Origin: Desulforamulus hydrothermalis Lam5 = DSM 18033
GTDB taxonomy: Bacteria; Bacillota; Desulfotomaculia; Desulfotomaculales; Desulfotomaculaceae
Direction: 5' to 3'
Length of the DNA: 64,000 nucleotides
NCBI RefSeq assembly: GCF_000315365.1
Contig: NZ_CAOS01000013.1
Span: forward strand, 62,001 to 126,000
Made by a program: the position numbers and the translations under genes. Numbering within the stretch: the stretch's first letter is position 1; every line of letters begins with the position of its first letter. The notes beneath the pieces were generated by a model. That model was not told the DNA's origin. It saw nothing but the letters and a program-made list of their open reading frames with translations, and made no database searches. Positions 44,001 through 52,589 of the stretch are shown piece by piece.

Positions 44001-45122
44001 TTGAATATTAAAGCAATCGCCCGTATTGATAAAAGAACAAAAGATTTAGCCAAAAGAATTAATGCCAATGAAATTGCCGTAATCTGCCATTACGAGCTGG
44101 ACAAAGTGGCTGCCGATTCTTTGCTTGCGGCTAAAGTTAAAGCTGTCATAAATGCGGTTCCTTCTATGAGCGAAGATTACCCCAACCAGGGCCCCATTAC
44201 CCTTTTAGAAGCAGGCATTCCCATTTTAGATAATGTTGGCAAAGAGATTATGGAAAAAATTCATGAGGGTGAAGAACTGGAAATTCGGGGTAATCTTGTG
44301 CTGCGGCAGGGTGAAGTTGTGGCTGCCGGTACCCGGTTAACTTTGCAGCAAGTTAAAGAGCATATGGAGCAATCCCGCAGCCGGATGGACCGGGTGTTAT
44401 CTCGTTTTATCCACAACACCCTGGATTATGCCCGCAATGAAGTGGATTTTGTCTGTGGGGGGTTGCAAATACCCGAGATTACCACTTCTTTTAAAGGCCG
44501 GCACACTTTGATAGTGGTGCGGGGACATAATTATAAACAGGATTTGAATGCCATTAAATCTTATATTGACGAAGTACGGCCGGTTCTGATCGGGGTGGAC
44601 GGGGGAGCGGACGCACTGTTGGAGTTCGGCTATACTCCGGATTTAATTATCGGTGATATGGACAGCACCACTGATAAAGCCCTGTGCAGCGGGGCGGAAC
44701 TGGTGGTGCATGCTTACCCGGACGGCCGGGCGCCGGGTATGGAGAGGATTAAAGCCCTTGGGCTGCAGGCTAAAGTTTTCCCCGCCCCCGGCACCAGTGA
44801 AGATATTGCCATGATGCTGGCTTATGAAAAGGGTACCGAGCTGATTGTGGCAGTAGGTACCCACTCCAATATGCTGGACTTTTTAGAAAAGGGACGTAAA
44901 GGTATGGCCAGCACCTTTCTTGTGCGGCTGAAGGTGGGGGATATCCTGGTGGATGCCAAGGGTGTCAGCCAGCTTTATAGAAGCCGCATGAAGCTGAAAT
45001 ATGTGGGTCAGCTGTTGCTGGCCGGTTTGGTTCCTCTGGCGGTGGTTATGGCCATGGCACCACCCACCAGAGAATTATTAAGGTTACTGGTATTGAATGT
45101 GAGGTTAATTTTTGGCATTTAG
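44001..45122 (+). CDS. steA: SteA-like protein (putative cytokinetic ring protein)
   Basis: This 373-residue protein has a thiamin-pyrophosphokinase-like core (V-D-G-G-A-D-A-L-L-E, D-L-I-I-G-D-M-D-S-T, then G-T-S-E-D-I-A-M) and a C-terminal membrane helix (about 332-350). The domain lacks a known kinase partner, and relatives are called SteA after an actinobacterial protein that works with SteB at the division site. In Firmicutes the role is not established. TTG 44001 follows AAGGTGGTGA. It heads a cluster with steB and two glycosyltransferases. Confidence 0.85.
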   Translation: MNIKAIARIDKRTKDLAKRINANEIAVICHYELDKVAADSLLAAKVKAVINAVPSMSEDYPNQGPITLLEAGIPILDNVGKEIMEKIHEGEELEIRGNLVLRQGEVVAAGTRLTLQQVKEHMEQSRSRMDRVLSRFIHNTLDYARNEVDFVCGGLQIPEITTSFKGRHTLIVVRGHNYKQDLNAIKSYIDEVRPVLIGVDGGADALLEFGYTPDLIIGDMDSTTDKALCSGAELVVHAYPDGRAPGMERIKALGLQAKVFPAPGTSEDIAMMLAYEKGTELIVAVGTHSNMLDFLEKGRKGMASTFLVRLKVGDILVDAKGVSQLYRSRMKLKYVGQLLLAGLVPLAVVMAMAPPTRELLRLLVLNVRLIFGI

Positions 45123-45135
45123 GAGGATATTCTCT

Positions 45136-46068
45136 GTGATTATTGATTATCGCTACCATGTGGCCTCCCTGGTGGCTGTTTTTATCGCTCTGGGCATTGG
45201 CATCTTGGTTGGCAGTGCCGTGCTGGGCAACGAAGCCATTGTTAAAAGGCAGCAGCAGTTGGCAGACCGGTTGGAAATGCAGTTAGAAGAACTGCGGCAA
45301 AAAAACGAAGCGGTGCAGGCCAGAGCTAACAATCTGGAAATTGACAACAATATACAAAAACAGTTTGAGAAGCAGGTTTTACCGCCGCTGGTAGCCGGCA
45401 AGCTGGCCGGCAAACGGTTGGCCATTGTGGAAACCAACAGTTACGGTTTCCGGGATGATCTGGTCAACACTCTGACCATGGCCGGAGCCACTGTGCAATC
45501 TGTCACCACAATTCTGGACGGTTTTGATTTAGCCGGCCGGAAAGACAAGCTGGTTCGCGAATTAAACCTCAAGGCCACCGAGGACAACGCCATCGTCAAG
45601 CAGTTGGCTGCCGAAACAGCCAGGGGAATTCTAACCGGCGAAAAGCAGGCCTTGTTAAATACCCTGGCGCAGGCTGAACTGTTAAAGTTGTCCGGTGATT
45701 ATGGTGTACCCATTGATGCGGTAATATTCATCGGCGGCAGTCAGGATCAAACCCTTGTCAAAACAGAAATACTGGACTATCCCATGATAGATTATTTTTT
45801 GCAGCAAAAACTGCCTGTTTTCGGGGTTGAAGAAACTGACGTTACTTATTCGTATATGAAGGCCTATCAAAAAAAGAGGATCAGTACGGTGGATAATGTG
45901 GAAACACCTCCCGGACAGCTGGCGCTGGTGATGGCTATGGCCGGAAAACCGGGGCATTATGGAGTTAAGCCCACCGCCAAGCAACTACTGCCGCCTTTTG
46001 ATACCGTAGTGGGAGGTGTGGGTAATGGCCGACCGGGCCAGGGTGTCAGTGGTAATTCCCGCCCATAA
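45136..46068 (+). CDS. SteB/MctB-like membrane protein (annotated elsewhere as copper transporter)
   Basis: This 310-residue protein has an N-terminal membrane helix (about 8-28, A-L-G-I-G-I-L-V-G), a coiled coil (about 35-75) and a soluble domain. The N-terminal I-D-Y-R-Y-H-V-x-S-L-V-A-V-F is diagnostic of the MctB/SteB family. The copper label comes from mycobacteria; pairing with SteA argues for a cell-envelope role here. GTG 45136 lies 9 bases after AGGAGG. The 3' end overlaps the next gene by 44 bases. Confidence 0.83.
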   Translation: MIIDYRYHVASLVAVFIALGIGILVGSAVLGNEAIVKRQQQLADRLEMQLEELRQKNEAVQARANNLEIDNNIQKQFEKQVLPPLVAGKLAGKRLAIVETNSYGFRDDLVNTLTMAGATVQSVTTILDGFDLAGRKDKLVRELNLKATEDNAIVKQLAAETARGILTGEKQALLNTLAQAELLKLSGDYGVPIDAVIFIGGSQDQTLVKTEILDYPMIDYFLQQKLPVFGVEETDVTYSYMKAYQKKRISTVDNVETPPGQLALVMAMAGKPGHYGVKPTAKQLLPPFDTVVGGVGNGRPGQGVSGNSRP

Positions 46069-46729
46069 CGAAGCAGAACGTATTTATGCTACCGTTAAAG
46101 GTGTGCAAGCCATTCCCGAGGTTACAGAGATTATTGTGGTGGATGACGCCTCCACTGACGATACCGCTGCGCTGGCCAGGCAGGCGGGGGCGGCTGTGAT
46201 TTCACTGCCGCACAACCTGGGTAAAGGAGGCGCTCTGAATACCGGGGTAGCTAAAGCCGCCGGTGAGATAGTGGCCCTGCTGGACGGCGATCTGGGCAGC
46301 AGCTCCGGGGAAGCCAGAGCCCTGATTTTGCCGGTTCTTAACGGCCTGGCGGATATGACGGTGGCCCGGTTTCCCAAAGCGCAAAAAAAAGGTGGGTTCG
46401 GACTGGTAAAAAACCTGGCCCGGGCCGGTATCCGCTACTTTGCCGGGCTGGACAGCCAGGCGCCTTTATCCGGCCAGCGGGTGATGACCAGGCAGGTGCT
46501 GGAAAGGGTTGTGCCTTTTGCATCCGGCTATGGTGTAGAAGTGGCCCTTACCATTAAGGTGGCCAGGGCGGGTTTCCGGGTGTTGGAGGTGCCCACCCAG
46601 ATGCGTCACGCCGAAACCGGCAGAGATCTTAAAGGTTTTTGCCACAGGGGCAAACAATTTATTCATGTGGCCCGGGTGTTGGCCGGGTGCTTTTTAAAAT
46701 ACGGCTTTGTTTCCGGGCGGCAACGGTAA
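46025..46729 (+). CDS. Family 2 glycosyltransferase
   Basis: This 234-residue GT-A transferase is cytosolic or membrane-associated. It shows V-S-V-V-I-P-A-H-N-E-A, V-D-D-A-S-T-D-D-T and L-D-G-D-L for nucleotide-sugar and metal binding. A K-G-G-A-L-N-T-G motif follows, typical of polyprenyl-phosphate or UDP-sugar transferases. ATG 46025 lies 8 bases after GGGAGG, which is inside steB. The donor and acceptor are unknown. Confidence 0.88.
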   Translation: MADRARVSVVIPAHNEAERIYATVKGVQAIPEVTEIIVVDDASTDDTAALARQAGAAVISLPHNLGKGGALNTGVAKAAGEIVALLDGDLGSSSGEARALILPVLNGLADMTVARFPKAQKKGGFGLVKNLARAGIRYFAGLDSQAPLSGQRVMTRQVLERVVPFASGYGVEVALTIKVARAGFRVLEVPTQMRHAETGRDLKGFCHRGKQFIHVARVLAGCFLKYGFVSGRQR

Positions 46730-46756
46730 GCGGCCGGCGTTCGGCAAAATTTAATC

Positions 46757-46800
46757 GGGTGCCAGGCAAACGGCAGTTTACAACAGGCCTGGCACCTGAT
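46757..46800 (+). terminator. GC-rich hairpin, possible terminator
   Basis: GGTGCCAGGC and GCCTGGCACC form a perfect 10-bp stem downstream of the glycosyltransferase gene. The T-run is poor (TGATTAGTTTTC). The rest of the 259-base gap is AT-rich with a TATAAT at about 46907 but no good -35 box. Confidence 0.4.
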
Positions 46801-46988
46801 TAGTTTTCAGCCTGTTTTTTTAGGCAATAATATAAATTGCTTAATTTACTTGCACCGGCACAACCCGGTGCCTGCGCAGCTTGGCCAACGTTTGTTAATT
46901 AATACTTTATAATACTTTTGCCAGTGTTATGCAAAATAACGGTTTGGCATCGGCCATGCCGCAACAGACGCTTATTTGAGGTGTTTTT

Positions 46989-47819
46989 ATGCTGCCAAAG
47001 AATGAATGGCTTATTTTACTGGCTCCCTTAATATCTTACGGGATGGCCCGGTTGATGCTGCCCAACCTGTTAAAACTAATTGCCGAGGCAGGGTTTGTCA
47101 GGCCCAATTTCCGGGGTGACTGCATCCCCCTGGGGGCGGGGCTGCTGTTTTTTTTGAGTGTTCTTTTGCCCGCCGGCTTGCTGATTTTTTCTTTCCCGGC
47201 TTACCGGACGGCAGGTTTTTTATACCTGTTTGTCTTCAGCACCATGACCCTGCTGGGGTTGGTGGATGATATTTTTGGTTCCCGGGCGGACAGCGGTTTG
47301 AAGGGGCATCTTAAAAAAATGCTGCGGGGCCAATTAACGACCGGGGGATTAAAATTGGCAGCCGGCGGTGTAATGTCCCTGGTGGCGGCGGCTGCCGTCA
47401 GCCAGGAATGGCAGTCAATCCTTACCAATACCCTGGTGCTTGCCCTGTCGATCAATGCCATTAACCTGCTGGACTTGCGGCCGGGCCGGGCCGGTAAAGG
47501 CTTTTTGTTGGGCGGTCTGCTGTTATGCCTGGGTGGCTGGCCATCTTTTCATTTGATATGGCTTGTTGTTGCGGCGGCAGCTTTACTGGCCTACTTGCCC
47601 ACCGACCTGCGGGCCGGAGCCATGATGGGGGATACCGGCTCTAATGCCCTGGGGGCAACCATCGGCCTGACCGCTGTGCTGGTTTTGCCGGCTTCGGTGA
47701 AAACCGGCTACTTGATTTTTTTAATTTGCTTTCACCTGTTGACTGAAAAATACAGCTTGACCAAGATCATTGAAAAAAATAAAATGCTTAATTACCTGGA
47801 TCGGTTGGGGCGAAGCTAA
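46989..47819 (+). CDS. MraY/WecA-like glycosyl-phosphate transferase family 4 protein
   Basis: This 276-residue polytopic protein has about nine membrane helices. It keeps the family's acidic motif L-G-L-V-D-D-I-F-G, the N-A-I-N-L-L-D loop and M-G-D-T-G-S-N-A-L-G-A. Members transfer a sugar phosphate from UDP-sugar to undecaprenyl phosphate. It is shorter than canonical MraY (about 320-360 residues), and the N-terminal part and loops are reduced, so another envelope glycan or a divergent activity is possible. ATG follows GAGGTG. Confidence 0.8.
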   Translation: MLPKNEWLILLAPLISYGMARLMLPNLLKLIAEAGFVRPNFRGDCIPLGAGLLFFLSVLLPAGLLIFSFPAYRTAGFLYLFVFSTMTLLGLVDDIFGSRADSGLKGHLKKMLRGQLTTGGLKLAAGGVMSLVAAAAVSQEWQSILTNTLVLALSINAINLLDLRPGRAGKGFLLGGLLLCLGGWPSFHLIWLVVAAAALLAYLPTDLRAGAMMGDTGSNALGATIGLTAVLVLPASVKTGYLIFLICFHLLTEKYSLTKIIEKNKMLNYLDRLGRS

Positions 47820-47908
47820 GAAATGGCCACAACCGTTTAATTTTTAAGCAGCTAACGGAAGGGATTTTATTGACACAAAACGAAATATTAAGACATTGGA
47901 GGTGTTCA

Positions 47909-48604
47909 ATGCAAATCAACATTAAACCGGTCACAATTTTTACAGCCAATCTGGGCAGCGGTAAAACCGAAATTTCTATCAATTTTGCCGGTATGCTGCA
48001 AATGCGGGGTGCCAAAGTGTCCCTGGTTGATTTGGATATTATTAACCCCTATTTTCGAACCCGGCTGGCCAAAGATAATTTAGCCGCCCGGGGACTGCGT
48101 GTGATATGCCCGCCCGGCCACCTGGTCAATGCCGATGTGCCTGCCCTGACCCCGGCCATCCGGGGAGCCCTGCAGGCCCCGGAGGGTTATTGTGTATGCG
48201 ATGTCGGAGGGGATGATGTAGGAGCCATTGCTCTGGGTGCTTACCGGCCCTTCCTGCCTGAGGGGAGGTTTGATCTTTACTTTGTTGTCAACACCTGCCG
48301 TCCCTTTACCAGGGATTTTGACGGTGTGGTCAAAATAATGCGCAGCATTGAAACAAACTCTCGCTTGCGGGTTACCGGGCTGGTCAGCAATACTAACCTG
48401 GGTCGTCAGACCGATGTTGAGGTAATGGTAGACGGTTACGGCAAGGTTTCCCGAATGGCTGAAAAGCTGGGTTTGCCGGTAGCCTTTTTGGCGGCTCCGG
48501 CCCCGCTGGCAGCAGAAACGGCAGCGCGGCTGCCGGGTGTTGCCGTGTTGCCCCTGGAATTTCACATGAAAACTCCTTGGGAAGAAGTCTGCGGCGAATG
48601 GTAA
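47909..48604 (+). CDS. P-loop ATPase (MinD/ParA-like) of unknown function
   Basis: This 231-residue cytosolic ATPase has Walker A F-T-A-N-L-G-S-G-K-T-E at 11-21, L-V-D-L-D-I-I-N-P-Y-F-R-T as its Walker A'/switch region, and a V-C-D-V-G-G-D-D Walker B. It resembles CobQ/MinD-type proteins. ATG 47909 follows GGAGGTG; an upstream TTG is less likely. It lies 58 bases before the ketoacid:ferredoxin oxidoreductase genes and may be co-transcribed, perhaps with a maturation or regulatory role (inference). Confidence 0.75.
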   Translation: MQINIKPVTIFTANLGSGKTEISINFAGMLQMRGAKVSLVDLDIINPYFRTRLAKDNLAARGLRVICPPGHLVNADVPALTPAIRGALQAPEGYCVCDVGGDDVGAIALGAYRPFLPEGRFDLYFVVNTCRPFTRDFDGVVKIMRSIETNSRLRVTGLVSNTNLGRQTDVEVMVDGYGKVSRMAEKLGLPVAFLAAPAPLAAETAARLPGVAVLPLEFHMKTPWEEVCGEW

Positions 48605-48662
48605 GGGTTTGCTTATATTTTGAGCAATAGATTAACTAACTGAAATCAAGGAGGGGAAAAAC

Positions 48663-48881
48663 TTGGCCACTGTAACATTCCGGGAAGAGCGCTGCAAAGG
48701 ATGCGAATTATGTATTGCAGTTTGCCCCGAAAATATTATCCGGCTGGCTGACCACTTTAATGCCATGGGTTTTCACCCGGCTACGGTGGTAGAAACGGAT
48801 AAATGCAAGGGCTGTGCCATGTGCGCCCGCATGTGTCCGGATGTGGTTATTGAAGTTGTAAAGGAGGAGAAGCAGGCTTGA
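48663..48881 (+). CDS. 2-oxoacid:ferredoxin oxidoreductase delta subunit (ferredoxin-like)
   Basis: This 72-residue protein has two [4Fe-4S] motifs: C-K-G-C-E-L-C-I-A-V-C-P (residues 11-22) and C-K-G-C-A-M-C-A-R-M-C-P. It carries electrons from the thiamine site to free ferredoxin in KorDABC-type enzymes. It starts at TTG; the stop overlaps the alpha-subunit start. Confidence 0.94.
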   Translation: MATVTFREERCKGCELCIAVCPENIIRLADHFNAMGFHPATVVETDKCKGCAMCARMCPDVVIEVVKEEKQA

Positions 48882-49945
48882 GCAAGGTATTGATGAAAGG
48901 CAACGAGGCTATCGGCGAAGGGGCTATCCGCGCCGGCTGCCGTCATTTTTTTGGTTACCCCATTACTCCCCAGAGCGAGCTGCCACACTACCTGGCCAAA
49001 CGCATGCCGGAAGTGGGCGGTGTTTTTCTGCAGGCGGAAAGTGAAACTTCTTCAATTAACATGGTATATGGGGCGGCCGGTGCCGGTTGCCGGGTGCTGA
49101 CCTCCTCCTCCAGTCCTGGTTTAAGTCTTATGCAGGAAGGCATATCTTACCTGGTGGGGGCTGAGCTGCCCTGTGTGATTGTTAACGTTATGCGCGGCGG
49201 GCCCGGCTTGGGTAATATTGCGCCGGCCCAGTCGGATTATTTCCAGGCGGTTAAGGGCGGCGGCCACGGTGATTATAAATTAATCGTGCTGGCGCCTGCT
49301 TCGGTTCAAGAAATAATTGATTTAATGCAGGTGGCCTTTGACCTGGCTGACCGGTACCGCACCCCTGTCATGCTGGTGGGGGACGGTATCCTGGGGCAAA
49401 TGATGGAGCCGGTGGAACTGGCCGATGAGGTGACCTTACCTGCTATGCCGGCCAAGCCATGGGCTGCCGGCGGCCTGCGGGGCAGAGAAAAGCCCAATAT
49501 TATTAACTCCCTCTATATCGTACCGGAACAGTGCGAAAAACTGAATCAAAGGCTGTTTGCCAAGTATGCGGAAATTGCTGCCAAAGAAACCCGCTGGGAA
49601 GAATATCAGCTGGCGGATGCAGAAATTGTCTTAACAGGTTTTGGCACGGCAGCCCGCATTGCCAAGTCGGTGGTTGATAAAGCACGGGCGGCCGGCATTA
49701 AAGCGGGTTTAATCAGGCCCATTACCCTGTGGCCTTTCCCGTCTGAGGTTTATGCCCGGGCGGCGGCTCATGCGGCAAGCTTTTTATGCATTGAGATGAG
49801 TATGGGGCAAATGGTTGAGGATGTTAAACTGGCGGTCAACGGCCAAAGACCGGTACATTTCTATGGCCGCAGCGGTGGCATGGTGCCCCTGGCCAAAGAT
49901 GTTTTGGCAGAGCTGAAAAAAGTTATGGCAGGGGGTGCTGAGTAA
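48878..49945 (+). CDS. 2-oxoacid:ferredoxin oxidoreductase alpha subunit (KorA/VorB type)
   Basis: This 355-residue subunit carries the transketolase pyrimidine-type and C-terminal domains. [10 protein letters not shown]-x-E-T-S-S-I-N-M and S-S-S-P-G-L-S-L-M are typical of 2-oxoglutarate or branched-chain (3-methyl-2-oxobutanoate) ferredoxin oxidoreductases. The sequence alone does not settle the substrate. It starts at TTG 48878 with AAGGAGGAG upstream. Confidence 0.93.
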   Translation: MSKVLMKGNEAIGEGAIRAGCRHFFGYPITPQSELPHYLAKRMPEVGGVFLQAESETSSINMVYGAAGAGCRVLTSSSSPGLSLMQEGISYLVGAELPCVIVNVMRGGPGLGNIAPAQSDYFQAVKGGGHGDYKLIVLAPASVQEIIDLMQVAFDLADRYRTPVMLVGDGILGQMMEPVELADEVTLPAMPAKPWAAGGLRGREKPNIINSLYIVPEQCEKLNQRLFAKYAEIAAKETRWEEYQLADAEIVLTGFGTAARIAKSVVDKARAAGIKAGLIRPITLWPFPSEVYARAAAHAASFLCIEMSMGQMVEDVKLAVNGQRPVHFYGRSGGMVPLAKDVLAELKKVMAGGAE

Positions 49946-50694
49946 TGACCAAAGTAATATTTAAGCGACCGCAAGCCCTGACAGACAAGCAATTTCACTA
50001 TTGTCCCGGCTGCACTCACGGTATTATTCACCGGCTGGTGGCTGAAGTAATTGATGAAATGAATATCCGGGATAATACTGTGGGCGTTTGTCCGGTTGGT
50101 TGTGCGGTATTTGCTTATGATTATTTTAACCTGGATATGTTTCAGGCCGCCCATGGCCGTGCGCCTGCGGTGGCCACCGGGATTAAGCGCTCGCTGCCCG
50201 ATCGTATGGTGTTTACCTACCAGGGGGACGGTGACCTGGCTTCCATTGGTACGGCTGAAATTGTTCATGCGGCTGCCCGGGGTGAAAAAATAACCACCAT
50301 TTTTGTAAATAATGCTGTTTACGGTATGACCGGCGGTCAAATGGCCCCTACCACACTGCCCGGTCAAAAGACCACCACCACACCCGGCGGACGCCAAAAG
50401 GAGACAGCCGGGCTGCCTGTTAAGGTTTCCGAAATGCTGGCTACCCTGGACGGGGCCGCTTATATTGCCAGGGTTTCGGTGCACGACCCCAAGCATATTA
50501 TGCAGGCCAAGATGGCTATTCGCAAAGCCTTTGCAGTACAGCAAGCCGGCCTGGGCTTCGCCCTGGTGGAGGTTCTTTCCACCTGTCCCACCAACTGGGG
50601 ATTAACCCCTAAAGAGGCGTTAAAGTGGCTGGCAGACAACATGATCCCGTACTACCCTCTCGGTGTGTACAAAGAACCGGCGGAGGTGAAGTAA
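49945..50694 (+). CDS. 2-oxoacid:ferredoxin oxidoreductase beta subunit (ThDP binding)
   Basis: This 249-residue subunit binds thiamine diphosphate and magnesium through G-D-G-D-L-A-S-I-G and [18 protein letters not shown] near the N-terminus contributes to the cluster or site. It overlaps the alpha gene by one base (TAATG). Confidence 0.94.
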   Translation: MTKVIFKRPQALTDKQFHYCPGCTHGIIHRLVAEVIDEMNIRDNTVGVCPVGCAVFAYDYFNLDMFQAAHGRAPAVATGIKRSLPDRMVFTYQGDGDLASIGTAEIVHAAARGEKITTIFVNNAVYGMTGGQMAPTTLPGQKTTTTPGGRQKETAGLPVKVSEMLATLDGAAYIARVSVHDPKHIMQAKMAIRKAFAVQQAGLGFALVEVLSTCPTNWGLTPKEALKWLADNMIPYYPLGVYKEPAEVK

Positions 50695-51243
50695 ATGTTG
50701 CAGGAAATTTTAATTGCAGGCTTTGGTGGCCAGGGGGTTCTTTCTACCGGCCAGTTGCTGGCTTACGCAGGGATGCTGGAAAACAAGCAGGTGGCCTGGA
50801 TTCCTTCCTACGGCCCGGAAATGCGAGGCGGTACCGCCAACTGTGGGGTGACTATATCTGACGAGCCGATCAGCTCACCCCTGGTTACCGAGCCTACCAC
50901 ATTAATTGTGATGAACCGCCCGTCTTTGGAAAAGTTTGAGCCGGCGGTGGTACCCGGCGGTTTGATTTTAATCAATGCTTCATTGGTTGACCGGCAGGTA
51001 AAGCGAAATGATGTTCAAGTAATGGAAATACACGCCAACCAAATTGCTGAAGAGCTTGGCAACGTTAAAGTGGCCAACAATGTGATCCTTGGTGCTTTGA
51101 TTGAATTAACCGGCATTGTATCCGTTGAGTCGGTGGTGGAATCACTGAAAAAGGTTTTGCCGGCCAGACGTCATAATATGATCCCGGTTAACCGGCAGGC
51201 CCTGGAAAAGGGCGCTCAGTTAGCCAGGGAAATGAAAAAATAA
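50695..51243 (+). CDS. 2-oxoacid:ferredoxin oxidoreductase gamma subunit
   Basis: This 182-residue subunit has the N-terminal G-F-G-G-Q-G-V-L-S-T-G and S-Y-G-P-E-M-R-G-G-T motifs of the gamma domain. It completes a four-subunit enzyme that oxidises a 2-oxoacid to acyl-CoA while reducing ferredoxin, or works in reverse for anabolism. The ATG follows directly on the beta stop. Confidence 0.94.
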   Translation: MLQEILIAGFGGQGVLSTGQLLAYAGMLENKQVAWIPSYGPEMRGGTANCGVTISDEPISSPLVTEPTTLIVMNRPSLEKFEPAVVPGGLILINASLVDRQVKRNDVQVMEIHANQIAEELGNVKVANNVILGALIELTGIVSVESVVESLKKVLPARRHNMIPVNRQALEKGAQLAREMKK

Positions 51244-51259
51244 ATTAAAAGCAACAGGC

Positions 51260-51308
51260 AGCCGGCAGCATAGCAAGCAATCTATGCTGCCGGCTTGACT
51301 TTCTTTTT
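51260..51308 (+). terminator. Rho-independent terminator
   Basis: A perfect 14-bp stem (AGCCGGCAGCATAG / CTATGCTGCCGGCT) is followed by TGACTTTCTTTTT. It ends the oxidoreductase operon. Confidence 0.88.
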
Positions 51309-51361
51309 CGCATATATTAAGTTGATGAACAGCGGGGAGAAAAAATTGGGAGGTGACCCCT

Positions 51362-52495
51362 TTGGTAAATAAAGAAAGAATAATCCAGGAATTTTTGCAG
51401 CTGGTACAGGTGGATAGCGAATCCGGGGCAGAAAGACAGTTAGCCGACCTGCTCAAGGAAAAGCTGACCGACCTGGGACTGGCGGTAGATGAAGATGAAG
51501 CGGGCAATTTTATTGAAGTGGGCCGGCGGACCGGCAACCTTATAGCCACCCTGCCGGCCAACGGCGGAGCCGGTCCGCTTTTATTGCTGTCAGCCCACAT
51601 GGATACAGTCAAACCCGGCCGGGGAGTGCGGCCCCGGCGGGCAAACGGGATTATTGCTTCAGCGGGAGATACTGTTTTAGGTTCGGATGATAAAGCAGGC
51701 ATTACGGCCATCTTAGAATGTTTGCGGGTTATTCAGGAAGAAAAAATTGCTCACGGCGGTATCCAGGTGGTCTTTACCATAGCGGAGGAGATCGGCCTGG
51801 TGGGTGCCAAAAATTTAGATTACAGCCGTATCAAAGCCCGGTTGGGCTTTGTGCTGGACAGCGGCGGGCCGCCGGGAGAAATTATCATCAAAGCTCCTAC
51901 CCAGTACAGCTTTACCGCCACTGTCAAGGGGAAAGCAGCCCATGCCGGTATTGCTCCGGAACAGGGCATCAATGCCATTGTGGTGGCTGCCCATGCCATT
52001 GCCGGTATGCGGGTGGGCCGCATTGACCGGGATACTACTGCCAACATCGGTTTGCTGAACAGCGGTGTTGCCACCAATATTGTGCCGGAACAGGCTGTCG
52101 TTCAAGGGGAGGCCCGCAGTATCGATCCTGTTAAAGCAGAGGAACAAATTCAACACATGGTGGATGAATTTAACAAAGCGGCAGCAAAGTTTGGTGCTAC
52201 CGCCGAGGTCGAAGTAGTAAAAGAATACGATGCCTTTAATTTAAGCCCGGACGCCCTGCCGGTGCGGATAGCCAGGCAGGCGGCAGAGAAGCTCGGTCTT
52301 AAGCCGTTGTTGGGACAAACCGGAGGCGGCAGTGACGCCAACATTTTTAACGGCCGGGGTATTGTTTGTGCGAATTTAGGCATTGGCATGTCTAAAGTGC
52401 ATACAACAGAAGAATTTATCAGTGAAGAAAACCTGGTAACAAATGCCCAATTAATGGTTGAAATCGTTAAAACAGCCCAGCAGACAAAGGAGTAA
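51362..52495 (+). CDS. M20 family metallopeptidase (peptidase T-like)
   Basis: This 377-residue cytosolic zinc peptidase has S-A-H-M-D-T-V, L-G-S-D-D-K-A-G and the catalytic-base block E-E-I-G-L-V-G-A-K. A dimerisation (lid) domain lies at about 180-290 and a final His ligand near the C-terminus (K-V-H-T-T-E-E). Peptidase-T-like members release amino acids from small peptides. TTG 51362 lies 6 bases after GGGAGGTGA; an in-frame GTG overlaps that site. Confidence 0.9.
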   Translation: MVNKERIIQEFLQLVQVDSESGAERQLADLLKEKLTDLGLAVDEDEAGNFIEVGRRTGNLIATLPANGGAGPLLLLSAHMDTVKPGRGVRPRRANGIIASAGDTVLGSDDKAGITAILECLRVIQEEKIAHGGIQVVFTIAEEIGLVGAKNLDYSRIKARLGFVLDSGGPPGEIIIKAPTQYSFTATVKGKAAHAGIAPEQGINAIVVAAHAIAGMRVGRIDRDTTANIGLLNSGVATNIVPEQAVVQGEARSIDPVKAEEQIQHMVDEFNKAAAKFGATAEVEVVKEYDAFNLSPDALPVRIARQAAEKLGLKPLLGQTGGGSDANIFNGRGIVCANLGIGMSKVHTTEEFISEENLVTNAQLMVEIVKTAQQTKE

Positions 52496-52589
52496 ACCGC
52501 CAAGCCGAAGAACAAGGTTTAGATAAAACCTGTTATGTAAATAATGGCTGTTAGCAATATTTCCTGCATGAAATCAAGGAGGTTTTGTT

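Noticed and set aside
45136-46068. Copper transporter
   Set aside because: That name derives from mycobacterial MctB; there is no metal-binding motif or metal gene here, and pairing with SteA points to the envelope.
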